DNA of 64,000 nucleotides from Bacillaceae bacterium (GCA_017656265.1 JACDOD010000002.1:62001-126000); one strand, 5' to 3'. Positions 54,957 to 62,810 are shown, counted from the first letter of the stretch. Numbers and translations: made by a program. The notes: a model not told the origin generated them from the letters alone.

Positions 54957-55133
54957 TCAAAATAACGATCTCAGGACTAATAAAAGCGTGATGGCAATGG
55001 GCAGCGCAAGTGAAAAAATAAGATAAACAATGAAAATTTTTATGATGGTTCTGAAAACTGGGTTTTCGATATGCCGGTCTATGGGCTTTAAGATACCCTC
55101 ATCAAAATTTCGGATAAACTGGCGAACGTTCAT
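54957..55133 (-). CDS. 58-residue membrane peptide, copy 2 of the MNVR pair
   Basis: The frame reads MNVRQFIRNFDEGILKPIDR, continues with HIENPVFRTIIKIFIVYLIF and ends SLALPIAITLLLVLRSLF. It is a basic N-terminus followed by one or two membrane helices (about 28-57). GGAG lies 11 bases before the start, which is weak. It is divergent from the zinc-ribbon gene at 55272. No family is recognised. Confidence 0.55.
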   Translation of the reverse strand: MNVRQFIRNFDEGILKPIDRHIENPVFRTIIKIFIVYLIFSLALPIAITLLLVLRSLF

Positions 55134-55271
55134 GTCTCAACACACTCCTGTTAAAGAAATACAAACGATATATAGATGGAATAAATTTCTAGCCATTATT
55201 CTATCAGAAACAATCTCTGATGTTAATATATGTATATAAAGTATGTTATTGACATAAAGGTGGGGATTTCA

Positions 55272-55421
55272 TTGAAAGAATGGGTTGGGGTATGCCAGAT
55301 CTGCGGAAAAGAAATATATTGTCTGAACGGATTTTTGGATGGAGTCAATGACGAAGGCCGATTATTGTGTTTTTCTTGTTCAGAAAAGGTTCAAAACCAA
55401 CAGAGTGAAGGAAACCAATAA
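55272..55421 (+). CDS. Small zinc-ribbon protein, 49 residues
   Basis: The 49-residue protein begins (TTG start) KEWVGVCQICGKEIYCLNG and has a second CFSC, so two CxxC knuckles about 25 residues apart could bind one zinc. The site AAAGGTGGGG is eight bases before TTG 55272, better than for the upstream ATG-like starts of the longer frame. The function is unknown. It is divergent from the 58-residue membrane peptide, and a decayed copy of the same pair lies 1.3 kb to the left. Confidence 0.65.
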   Translation: MKEWVGVCQICGKEIYCLNGFLDGVNDEGRLLCFSCSEKVQNQQSEGNQ

Positions 55422-55492
55422 TCTGATCTGTCATAATTGCCCGGCTTCCTGAATAGGCTGTTTAAAGGGGAGTCGGGAGGTGGCATGTACAT

Positions 55493-56527
55493 GTGAAGGA
55501 TTCGAAAAGAAGCTGGTCAAGGGGAGATATTTTTCTTCTGGCTTTGCTTTTTTATTTATTGGGAATGTTAACAGCTGTCATTGTCTGTGTATTTCTTCTT
55601 CATACCAATCGGGAGGCTAGCTGGCCGATTCACTTTTTTACCTACCAGGAAAAAATCGGCTGGGAGGAAGAAATGAAAGTAGGTCCCATCGTTCAAACCG
55701 GAAGCCCCGAACAGCCAATCGATGATCCAGCACCTATATCTCCTTACAAGCACAACCAGTTATGGGAAACAACAACGGTTCTGCGAAGTGCCCTCTATCA
55801 ATTTGTAAAAGCCAATGGGTATATGCCTCAAAGCTTAGATGTACTGACACACCCTTTTCCAAACAACTACCTGACAGCCATTCCAAAAGAGCCACTCACC
55901 TATTCCGCTGAAATCAGTCATATATTCACAGATCAGGGCGGCTGGGTGTACCAGCCCAGGGTTATAGAGGACCTGATAGACGGCGAACTTCAGGGCCAGA
56001 TCGAAGAAGCCCTTTTTCCAAATGTAAACGAGGGAAAGAGCCTACCGTTTAATCCGATATCGCTGGTGCTTGAACAGGACACGTATACACTAAGGGTGAT
56101 ATCAAGCGATAAGGTGCTCCGATCGTATCAAGTGGGGCTTGGCAAGGATGGAAGAACACCTGAGGGACATTTTTCTGTTGCTAAAAAAATAATGAATCCT
56201 AACAGCCATCGATTTCCTGCTGGTCAAAATCCCTATGGGAAAAGGGGACTGGAGCTTGAGGGCGGCATCTATGCTATCCATGGCACCAACAACCCTGACA
56301 GTATCGGCAATAATCTGTCAAATGGCTGCATACGTCTGCAGAATCAAGACGTGGTGGAGCTTTATTCCATGGTTCCTTTGTACACACCAGTGGAGATTCT
56401 GCCTGAGGGGGTAAAAAAGGAGTGGAGGGAACCATTTTTGACTGCTGATTCTGGACAACCTTTATACAGCGAAAAAGAACGGCCAGAAGAAGCAGATCCG
56501 GATCACTTTTACAACTGGGCCTATTAG
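55493..56527 (+). CDS. L,D-transpeptidase (YkuD domain) with membrane anchor
   Basis: The 344-residue protein has an N-terminal membrane helix (about 13-36) and an extracytoplasmic part with a YkuD domain (about 188-305). The catalytic residues are His263 in IHGTNNPD and Cys279 in SNGCIRLQ. It links peptide stems through 3-3 bonds or anchors proteins to peptidoglycan. A 150-residue region between anchor and catalytic domain (VLRSALYQFVKANGYMPQSL) resembles pilin-like or DUF-type spacer domains. The start is GTG with GGGAGGTGG. The next gene starts 29 bases on, so co-transcription is likely. Confidence 0.93.
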   Translation: MKDSKRSWSRGDIFLLALLFYLLGMLTAVIVCVFLLHTNREASWPIHFFTYQEKIGWEEEMKVGPIVQTGSPEQPIDDPAPISPYKHNQLWETTTVLRSALYQFVKANGYMPQSLDVLTHPFPNNYLTAIPKEPLTYSAEISHIFTDQGGWVYQPRVIEDLIDGELQGQIEEALFPNVNEGKSLPFNPISLVLEQDTYTLRVISSDKVLRSYQVGLGKDGRTPEGHFSVAKKIMNPNSHRFPAGQNPYGKRGLELEGGIYAIHGTNNPDSIGNNLSNGCIRLQNQDVVELYSMVPLYTPVEILPEGVKKEWREPFLTADSGQPLYSEKERPEEADPDHFYNWAY

Positions 56528-56556
56528 GGGGGAGTGCGGAGATTGGAGGTAAAACC

Positions 56557-57657
56557 TTGAACGTTTCTATCCGAAGCGGCTCAGGACTGAAGAAATGGTT
56601 TTTTGAAATGGTTTCAGCGATTATCAGTGAAAATCGCTATGGGTTTGCTGTCAATCGCCGGGAAGATTTTTTGTATATAGAAAAGCTGTTTGCTGAATTT
56701 GCCGGGCGTTCCTGGATAAAAGAAAAGCTGCTTCGTCTGAAAAATTGGGATGAATACAGCTTTCTTCACACCATTGATGTGTTTATCATCGGGAACCTTC
56801 TTGCTAGATCAATGGGGATTAAAAGCAAAGATGATTTTGCCATAGCATCTCTTTTATTTGATATTGGGAAATTAAAGCTGCCTCCGCATATCCTAAAAAA
56901 ATCAAAGCTTAGCAAACGAGAAATGAAAATGATACGCCGTCATCCATTGTATGCAGTCCAAATGATTAAGGGTCACACTAGTCTGGTGACTCAGGAAATC
57001 ATCATGGATCATCATGAACGGCTGGACGGATCAGGTTATCCCCATGGATTGAAAAGCGAAGAAATGAACATGGCTACACGTATCCTTTCTGTTGCAGATG
57101 TGTATAGTGCATTGACATTACATCGAGCAGACCGTCCTTCCATATCAGGACCTAAAGCGCTCGAAGTCATGCTAAGACAAAGGTATGCTTTTGACCAGAC
57201 CATTTTAGCCAGATTGATGGATTTGTTGCATATATATCCGGTAGGGAGCGCAGTACGATTGTCAAATCAGCGTTATGCCCGGATTACAGATTACCGTGAA
57301 AATGCCTGCTTTATACAAGAAGTACGGGAAACGTACACGGGAAAGCAATATACACTCCCCGAGGATTTATCTGTAACAGTCAATCAGTTTTTATGCTGGA
57401 AAGAATCAGACTATCAACTATTTGAGAGAGAGCGCCTTGTGCGCTGCCTTACCAATCATCAAAAGCATTCCTTTGCCATTTTTGAGGAGATGGGTTTCGA
57501 AAAGTCGGCAGAGAATATGTATCAGCTGGTCGTCCTACCATCAGCAGCTGAACTGAGAAAAGCCGGGCATTCACCGAAAATCGTGGAAGATTTATTCATT
57601 CAGTGGATCAGGAAAAAAGCTGTAAACCAGTTAAGAAATCAAAAAAGTAGCAAATAA
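56557..57657 (+). CDS. HD-GYP domain protein with Phe in place of the catalytic His
   Basis: This 366-residue soluble protein has an HD-GYP domain (about 65-215) in which the HD pair reads Phe101-Asp102 (SLLFDIGKLKLP), although the upstream His71 and the HHERLDGSGYP motif at 152-162 are typical. The missing His is a metal ligand in active enzymes, so catalysis may be lost or altered. The C-terminal region (about 215-360) has YPVGSAVRLSNQRYARI, a small beta domain seen in other HD-GYP proteins of this window. The start is TTG with GGAGGT. It is 29 bases downstream of the L,D-transpeptidase gene. Confidence 0.85.
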   Translation: MNVSIRSGSGLKKWFFEMVSAIISENRYGFAVNRREDFLYIEKLFAEFAGRSWIKEKLLRLKNWDEYSFLHTIDVFIIGNLLARSMGIKSKDDFAIASLLFDIGKLKLPPHILKKSKLSKREMKMIRRHPLYAVQMIKGHTSLVTQEIIMDHHERLDGSGYPHGLKSEEMNMATRILSVADVYSALTLHRADRPSISGPKALEVMLRQRYAFDQTILARLMDLLHIYPVGSAVRLSNQRYARITDYRENACFIQEVRETYTGKQYTLPEDLSVTVNQFLCWKESDYQLFERERLVRCLTNHQKHSFAIFEEMGFEKSAENMYQLVVLPSAAELRKAGHSPKIVEDLFIQWIRKKAVNQLRNQKSSK

Positions 57658-57715
57658 ATATGGCTCAATGGAGTAGGCAGGGAATAGCACTTTCCAAATA
57701 CCAGCTCATCTATTT

Positions 57716-57742
57716 CGCCAGCCCCCAATTTCAGGGCTGGCG
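57716..57742. terminator. Hairpin between convergent HD-GYP and sspH genes
   Basis: CGCCAGCCC and GGGCTGGCG form a perfect 9-bp GC-rich stem with a 9-base loop. T-runs on both sides are short, so terminator strength is moderate. Confidence 0.6.
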
Positions 57743-57749
57743 TTTCCGT

Positions 57750-57935
57750 TCATTCCCCTTCCTCTTTTAAACTCCTGACAGGAACTTCTTGTACATTCTG
57801 GGGATTGTTTAATGGATAAATGCGAGCCATTTCATTTTCTTCATCCACATGCTGAATAAAGATGGGCTCACCGTTGTATGTGACATTGATCATTCTTGGT
57901 GATTCAGAAATTTCTCTTGCTCGCTGCGTATTCAT
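57750..57935 (-). CDS. sspH: H-type small acid-soluble spore protein
   Basis: The 61-residue protein MNTQRAREISESPRMINVTY with PIFIQHVDEENEMARIYPLN and EVPVRSL is recognisable as SspH. SspH-type proteins are minor spore-core proteins made late in the forespore, and its presence supports an endospore-forming host. The start is ATG with GGAG. Upstream on the minus strand TGCATA (57993-57988) and GAAACTA (57969-57963) with an 18-base spacer resemble a sigma-G promoter. Confidence 0.93.
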   Translation of the reverse strand: MNTQRAREISESPRMINVTYNGEPIFIQHVDEENEMARIYPLNNPQNVQEVPVRSLKEEGE

Positions 57936-57962
57936 TAATTACAACAGCTCCTTTTTTAATCA

Positions 57963-57993
57963 TAGTTTCCTACCTCAGAACATGTTTTATGCA
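57963..57993 (-). promoter_or_regulatory. Candidate sigma-G promoter of sspH
   Basis: TGCATA and GAAACTA (consensus about TGNATA and CATACTA) with an 18-base spacer, ending 28 bases before the sspH start. Confidence 0.45.
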
Positions 57994-58086
57994 ACATTAA
58001 CTTACCATATAATCCCACGTATGGATGGTATTCAGAAAACGAAAACATAAGAGTGATGATATCCTTAATTGATGAGGTGGAATATG

Positions 58087-58485
58087 ATGGATACACGAGA
58101 GACGTTTCAACAAGGCGAACAAAACGATGCTGCGAATTACTTTGATCAATCGGTGATGGATTACAAACAGGGAAGCGAACGGCTTCGGAAGCAGCTTCCA
58201 GAAATGACGCAGGGATATTTTGACTTCACGGATGCCTGTTTTAAGCCAGGGGCTATCAAAGAAAAAGAAAAACAGTTAATGGCCCTTGCAATCAGCATCT
58301 ATGCTCAGGATGAGTATTGTATTATTTATCATACAAAAGGTGCAGTTGAACATGGTGCTACTGAAGAAGAAATCATGGAGACCCTTGCCATCAGTGCAGC
58401 CCTGGGAGGAGGAGCAGCATTCTCACAGGGAGCAACACTTGCGATGGATGCATTTGACCACTACAATCACCAGAATACTCATTAA
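58087..58485 (+). CDS. AhpD/carboxymuconolactone decarboxylase family protein
   Basis: The 132-residue protein has the CMD/AhpD core (about 45-120). The AhpD-type redox Cys pair is reduced to a single Cys in EYCIIYHTKGAVEHGATEEE (Cys82 and His86, a CxxxH rather than CxxCxxxH), so it is probably not a classical alkylhydroperoxidase. The later ETLAISAALGGGAAFSQGAT helix is typical. The start at 58087 follows GAGGTGG by six bases; ATG 58084 and TTG 58069 are in frame. The element at 58494 follows directly and may end the transcript. Confidence 0.85.
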   Translation: MDTRETFQQGEQNDAANYFDQSVMDYKQGSERLRKQLPEMTQGYFDFTDACFKPGAIKEKEKQLMALAISIYAQDEYCIIYHTKGAVEHGATEEEIMETLAISAALGGGAAFSQGATLAMDAFDHYNHQNTH

Positions 58486-58493
58486 GGTGAAAG

Positions 58494-58565
58494 GCTGGGA
58501 CATAAAGTCATTAACCACGGAAAAGATTTCTTTACTTTTTGCGGCTTTGTCCCAGCCACTTTTTT
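58494..58565. repeat. Intergenic hairpin repeat, CTGGGACA family, copy 2
   Basis: GGCTGGGACATAAAG and CTTTGTCCCAGCC are inverted (one-base internal difference) around a 37-base middle, followed by ACTTTTTT. It is shorter than copy 1 at 3459 and serves as an apparent terminator of the AhpD-like gene. Confidence 0.75.
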
Positions 58566-58770
58566 CAATATTGAATATTGATCATGTTAGATCATCAATA
58601 CCAATAACTAGTATTTTCGTCCTTTTAAAATGGGATGACATCCTCTTAATCAGTAATTTTTTCCTATAAAATTTACAAAATATTTTTAAAAATATGTCTA
58701 TTTGTGTAGAATAGTTGAAAAAAGAGTGATAATCTTATATTACAGAACAATTCTATAATAGAAAGTAGGG

Positions 58771-60363
58771 ATGATGTTGGAAATTCAACAGGCAATAATC
58801 CCTTTTCTTGTTTATGTAATTCCTGCATTTTTTCTCTTTTATATGTCGGTGGATATTTTATCCAGGAATTTTCGCGGTGTAGAGCACCGTCTGGTCAGTT
58901 TAATGATCTTCTGCTATTTTCTGCTGCTGGTTGAAGAATACATCCGTCATACATTGCCTATTGAGTATAGCTCCATTTTGGCTGATAAATGGTTCTCCAG
59001 CATAGGTGTCATTATACCTAGTTTAGGCTTTCATTTTATTGGTAAAATTACACACCTTAACAAAAAAATGCCCCGCTATGTTTACCCTTATGTCTTCTAT
59101 ATTCCTTTGCCCTTTATCCTGCTCAACTTTCTAACTGAAAATGCGATGTTTTCCAGTCAGGAGTTTGTTCAGACGGGAATCTGGAAGGTTCCGGTTTTTA
59201 ATGGAGCATACTATTCCATGGTCACGATGGGAAATATCGTCATATTGTTATATATGGTCATTTTAGCTCTAAGTTTTAAAACTGTGAGAACGAAAGAAAT
59301 GAAAAAGCTATATCAAACGCTGTTATATACGATGACGCTTATGCTGCTGTGGACAAGCATTTTTGGATATTTTTCTTTTGGCAGTCTCCTCCCACCACAT
59401 CCATTCATCTATGCGGGCATCATATGGAGCGTTGCTCTGAAGCTATCCATGAATCGGTATAACTTTTTAACCGATTTTAAATCCCGGTATAAGAAATTGT
59501 TTAATTTGAATCCGCTTTCTATCTTGCTGATTAATGAAACAGGCCGAATTATCGATGTCAATCCAGGAGCGAAGAAATTGCTGAAAATACAAGAAATTAA
59601 TCAGATGAATTTTCACGAACTCATTCACCCGGATATGCGCGTGACCTGGTCCGAAGCATTTGATGATCGAATTAGGGATCAAATGAAAATTAATGAATAT
59701 GAGACATCTATCATGATTAATGATGAAAAGATGGACGTGGTGATTGAGGGTGATTATATCGTTGTGGATGATGAACCTCACTATATTTTAATATTGCGGG
59801 ATATTACCAGTGATATTCAAAAATCAGAAAGAATCTCTTTCCTGGCTTATCATGATCATTTAACAGGACTTCCGAACCGAAGGCATTTTTATAAGCGATT
59901 TAGAGAGCGGATTCAGGATTGGAAAAAGTACCGTGAAGAAAGCATGCTTGCGTTAATTTTAATTGATTTGGATTATTTCAAACGTGTCAATGATCAATAC
60001 GGCCATTATGTGGGTGATCAGTTTCTGAAGCATGTAGCCGGGGTTCTTAAGTCAGCCATAGAGGGCAGGGGGCTGGTGGCGAGGCTTGGTGGAGACGAAT
60101 TTGTGATGTTCCTGGAAAATGTTCATTCAAGTGATTCGGTAAAAAAATTTATGACGAAGCTTTTTCATGCTGTTAAAATGAATCCATTTGTATCGGATCA
60201 CATTCATATTCCAATTGATATGAGTGTTGGGGTCAGTTTTTGTCCCATCCATGGAGAAACCTGTGATGACCTTCTTCGGTACGCAGATCATTCCATGTAC
60301 AATATTAAAAATTCGACGAGAAACAGTTATGAAATTTATGAAAAGGATCAAAATGCGACTTGA
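58771..60363 (+). CDS. Membrane diguanylate cyclase with 7-TM N-terminus and PAS
   Basis: The 530-residue protein has about seven N-terminal membrane helices (to residue 228) like the histidine-kinase 7TM domain, a PAS-like domain (about 245-345), and a GGDEF domain (about 355-525) with the intact motif GGDEF at 440-444 and LIDLDYFKRVNDQYGHYVGD before it. It probably makes cyclic-di-GMP. An RxxD I-site is not obvious. The start is ATG 58771 or 58774; TTG 58777 has the best spacing from AGTAGGG, so the exact start is open. The repeat mosaic begins 35 bases after the stop. Confidence 0.92.
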   Translation: MMLEIQQAIIPFLVYVIPAFFLFYMSVDILSRNFRGVEHRLVSLMIFCYFLLLVEEYIRHTLPIEYSSILADKWFSSIGVIIPSLGFHFIGKITHLNKKMPRYVYPYVFYIPLPFILLNFLTENAMFSSQEFVQTGIWKVPVFNGAYYSMVTMGNIVILLYMVILALSFKTVRTKEMKKLYQTLLYTMTLMLLWTSIFGYFSFGSLLPPHPFIYAGIIWSVALKLSMNRYNFLTDFKSRYKKLFNLNPLSILLINETGRIIDVNPGAKKLLKIQEINQMNFHELIHPDMRVTWSEAFDDRIRDQMKINEYETSIMINDEKMDVVIEGDYIVVDDEPHYILILRDITSDIQKSERISFLAYHDHLTGLPNRRHFYKRFRERIQDWKKYREESMLALILIDLDYFKRVNDQYGHYVGDQFLKHVAGVLKSAIEGRGLVARLGGDEFVMFLENVHSSDSVKKFMTKLFHAVKMNPFVSDHIHIPIDMSVGVSFCPIHGETCDDLLRYADHSMYNIKNSTRNSYEIYEKDQNAT

Positions 60364-60397
60364 TGTAGGGTTAATGTTTGAAGTAAAGGTTTCTAAA

Positions 60398-60903
60398 AAG
60401 AGGCGGGGACATAAAGGAATAAACAATGGAAAAAGCGAACAGACTGCCTAAAGGAAGATGCAGCGGAGTCAACATGCGAGAATCCTGGTCGACTAAAACC
60501 GGCCACGTCCTGTAGCCAACGTCGACACCAGCACGTCCTGTGCGTCCCAGGAACAGCACGAGCCGAAAATCCCAAAGACAACGAAGAATGAGTTGTCAAG
60601 GAAGCCTTAGGCCGTGCCCGCGGAAAACGAAGCATGTTGATAAGAAAAGCGGAAGCGCCCCGCTTAGCCCCGAAAACTGCTGGAGGGCCACCGAGGAGGC
60701 TGTCGCCGCCGCAGGTGGGCCGAAGCAGCTCGAGGGGCTGGGCGCTGCAGCTAGACATTCATTCCGTCCATTGAAGAATTGTGTAAAACACAACTTATAT
60801 CGTTTCTTATCTCTATAAGCAAAAAAATCTGATCTCATTCATGTAACGATTGCATATAGTCCGGATATAACACTGCTTTATGCAGGTTTGTCTCAGCCTC
60901 TTT
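60398..60903. repeat. Intergenic hairpin repeat, CTGGGACA family, copy 3, interrupted by GC-rich sequence
   Basis: The left arm AAAGAGGCGGGGACATAAA (60396-60414) and right arm GTTTGTCTCAGCCTCTTT (60885-60903) are imperfect inverted repeats. The right inner part (60823-60880: AAAAAAATCTGATCTCATTC, GTCCGGATAT, TTTATGCAG) matches the right half of copy 1. About 400 bases of GC-rich sequence lie inside. It separates convergent genes. Confidence 0.75.
60440..60765. repeat. GC-rich structured intergenic element
   Basis: This stretch is far richer in G+C than its surroundings. AGCGCCC (60654-60660) pairs GGGCGCT (60740-60746), AGCCCC (60666-60671) pairs GGGGCT (60734-60739), and GGGCCACC (60685-60692) pairs GGTGGGCC (60714-60721) with one bulge, giving a branched fold. 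The left part has a CACGTCCTGT motif twice. No protein is convincing in any frame. I recall similar GC-rich intergenic repeats in other Bacillaceae, without a name. Confidence 0.65.
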
Positions 60904-60906
60904 GTA

Positions 60907-61464
60907 TTATGTAGTTTTTATTTTATCCTTAATTTCAGCATTCAATACCCTGGCAACGCTTAGTGCATAGGCATCATTCTGGATTTCGCCAGGTTTTCCG
61001 GCATGACCAATCACGTAATTCTGAAAAGGCATTCCTACGAAATCAAAGATGTGCTTGAACTGCTGAATGAGAGGCAATCCTTTGATTCTTGGCTGATCAC
61101 CTCCGCAAATAACGACATATGCTTCCTTCTTTTTCATCTCCTCTTTTAGGTTAAAGCGTTCATCCCGGACAGTCTGTGACCAGCGATCCACAAAGTTTTT
61201 CATAACTCCTGACATACTGTACCAATAAATCGGGGTTGAAAATACAAGAATATCATGGTTCAATACTTTTCTCATGATCTCGTCATGGTCATCATTTACA
61301 ACAGAAAACCCTTCCGGATCATGACGTTTATCAATGATAGGAAGAACTTTTTTCTCACGCAGATAAATCGTTGTACGCTCAATCCCTTTGACGACTTCGT
61401 TTGTTAAAGCTTCCGTATTTCCATTAGGTCGGGAGCTTCCTTCTAATACAAGCACTTTCTTCAT
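60907..61464 (-). CDS. Flavodoxin-fold NADPH-dependent FMN reductase
   Basis: The 185-residue protein has the FMN-binding loop LVLEGSSRPNGNTEALTNEV (about 4-23), a central STPIYWYSMSGVMKNFVDRW that matches the NAD(P)H-dependent oxidoreductase family, and ICGGDQPRIKG. It reduces flavins or quinones or an iron-bound ligand; the substrate is not decided. The start is ATG with AAAGGTTG. It is convergent with the diguanylate cyclase across the repeat mosaic, and 89 bases left of the DUF3147 gene end. Confidence 0.88.
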   Translation of the reverse strand: MKKVLVLEGSSRPNGNTEALTNEVVKGIERTTIYLREKKVLPIIDKRHDPEGFSVVNDDHDEIMRKVLNHDILVFSTPIYWYSMSGVMKNFVDRWSQTVRDERFNLKEEMKKKEAYVVICGGDQPRIKGLPLIQQFKHIFDFVGMPFQNYVIGHAGKPGEIQNDAYALSVARVLNAEIKDKIKTT

Positions 61465-61552
61465 ATACTCAACCTTTCTAATTTGTTACACTTTTGAACG
61501 TTACTATCATTATATGCCAGTATTACCCTGAACAAGTAGTATTCTGCACAAG

Positions 61553-61900
61553 TTATAATAAATGATAAAAATGATTTACCAGCCATTTTTGTAAAGTTAA
61601 AAATAGATACCATCCTCCTGCTCCGAGAAGGATGGAAATGAATAAAGGCTGGGAATGTTTAAGGGAAAAAGCCACAATTAGCAATAGAATGGCAGTAGCC
61701 GGGAACCCCCATAAAACCCCTATAGCAAACTTGCTCAGCTGAAGGGAATACTGTCCCTGGATCGAAAGCCAGAATAAACTTAAAAGGCTTACAAGTGGAA
61801 GGGCAGCAATTACTCCTCCATAAACCGGGAACTTCCGTGCAATTTCAGTAACAATAGCAATGACCAACGCAGAGACTAACACTTTTACGGCAAAGAACAT
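61553..61900 (-). CDS. DUF3147 family membrane protein
   Basis: This 115-residue protein is made of four hydrophobic helices, with RKFPVYGGVIAALPLVSLLS, which fits the DUF3147 family of small membrane proteins. The function is unknown. The start overlaps the end of the MarR gene by 16 bases, so the two are translationally coupled. The site GGAGGCG precedes it, inside the MarR coding region. Confidence 0.8.
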   Translation of the reverse strand: MFFAVKVLVSALVIAIVTEIARKFPVYGGVIAALPLVSLLSLFWLSIQGQYSLQLSKFAIGVLWGFPATAILLLIVAFSLKHSQPLFISILLGAGGWYLFLTLQKWLVNHFYHLL

Positions 61901-62307
61901 TTTTTCGCCTCCTCTGCGAGTAATGCAAAGGCATCAGAGATCCGCTGCTGCTCGGATGGGGACAAGTTGTTTAGAATACCAGCCAGCTTTTCAGCGTCAA
62001 GGGCTGTATGATAGTGGAGTGCATCTTGACCAGCCGATGTTAAAGTCAGAAATACTTTTCGTTCATCTTTTTCTTTACGGATCTTTTTAACGTATCCTTT
62101 TTTAATCAGACGTTTAATATGTTCAGAGGCCGTATTATGGGAGACGGATAACTTTTTTGCAATCAGTCCTACCGTTACATCTTGATTTTTTTTTATATGC
62201 TGCATAATTCGAACGGCCTGGTGGGTTATTTTTTCCTTGTGTTTATAATGCAGACAATAGTAAATATCCGTCCAATGTTCGTTTAGTTGTTCGATATTTA
62301 TGTACAC
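61885..62307 (-). CDS. MarR family transcriptional regulator
   Basis: The 140-residue protein has the MarR winged helix (VTVGLIAKKLSVSHNTASEH, then KKGYVKKIRKEKDERKVFLT, about 43-95) with the DxRxxxLTLT-type wing. It probably senses a small compound and represses the DUF3147 gene and itself. The start is GTG, with AAAGGGTG seven bases before. A 14-bp perfect inverted repeat lies directly upstream (62322-62360). Confidence 0.92.
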   Translation of the reverse strand: MYINIEQLNEHWTDIYYCLHYKHKEKITHQAVRIMQHIKKNQDVTVGLIAKKLSVSHNTASEHIKRLIKKGYVKKIRKEKDERKVFLTLTSAGQDALHYHTALDAEKLAGILNNLSPSEQQRISDAFALLAEEAKKCSLP

Positions 62308-62321
62308 CTTTGATCACCCTT

Positions 62322-62360
62322 TATATCGTTTTATACGATATTATCATATAAAACGATATA
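62322..62360. promoter_or_regulatory. Candidate MarR operator
   Basis: TATATCGTTTTATA (62322-62335) is repeated inverted as TATAAAACGATATA (62347-62360) across 11 bases. The left arm also forms its own palindrome with the following ACGATA. It starts 15 bases upstream of the marR start codon. Confidence 0.7.
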
Positions 62361-62382
62361 AAAAATAGCAAGAAAAAATACT

Positions 62383-62410
62383 TGATAAACTAATCATATT
62401 AGTTTAGTAT
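62383..62410 (+). promoter_or_regulatory. Promoter of the YrdB-MBL-TetR operon
   Basis: TTGATA (62383-62388) and TAGTAT (62405-62410) with a 16-base spacer. The first palindrome below covers the spacer. Confidence 0.5.
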
Positions 62411-62440
62411 TATAGCTAATAACATTAGTTTTAAACTAAT
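62386..62440. promoter_or_regulatory. Two AAACTAAT palindromes, candidate TetR operators
   Basis: TAAACTAAT-CAT-ATTAGTTTA (62386-62406) and ATTAGTTT-T-AAACTAAT (62424-62440) are perfect palindromes with the same half site, one over the promoter and one between promoter and ribosome site. The operon they precede ends with a TetR gene. Confidence 0.7.
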
Positions 62441-62466
62441 AAATTTAATTTTAAGGTGGGATTACG

Positions 62467-62808
62467 ATGCTGTTTTATAACATAAACCTGGCCATTCGTT
62501 TTTTATTAGAACTGATTCTTCTGGCTGTTTATAGTTATGCTGGATTTAAGGTTGGAAAGTCTCCTATTTTACACTGGGCAACTGGAATATTGCTTCCTTT
62601 AGCCGTAGCAGTTGTTTGGGGGCTGTTTATTTCTCCGAAAGCTCCTATTGATATACCTTATATTTTGCAATTGTCCATGGAAGTATTTCTGTTCGGATTA
62701 GCGGTTTTTCTTTTGTACGTTTTCAATTATGTAGGATTAGCAGGTTCTCTTGCTGTCATTTATTTCTTGAATCGTGCCATTTTATTATTTCTTGAAAAGG
62801 GGATGTAG
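62467..62808 (+). CDS. DUF2568 (YrdB-like) membrane protein
   Basis: The 113-residue protein has four membrane helices with AIRFLLELILLAVYSYAGFK at the start and GLFISPKAPIDIPYILQLSM in the middle, as in the YrdB/DUF2568 family. The function is unknown. The start is ATG with AAGGTGG. The MBL gene begins two bases after its stop, so the two are translationally coupled in a TetR-ended operon. Confidence 0.82.
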   Translation: MLFYNINLAIRFLLELILLAVYSYAGFKVGKSPILHWATGILLPLAVAVVWGLFISPKAPIDIPYILQLSMEVFLFGLAVFLLYVFNYVGLAGSLAVIYFLNRAILLFLEKGM

Positions 62809-62810
62809 AG

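Noticed and set aside
60540-60838. Open frames of 80-121 codons in the GC-rich repeat
   Set aside because: They arise from the GC-rich repeat and disagree with any coding pattern; the structure explains the sequence better.
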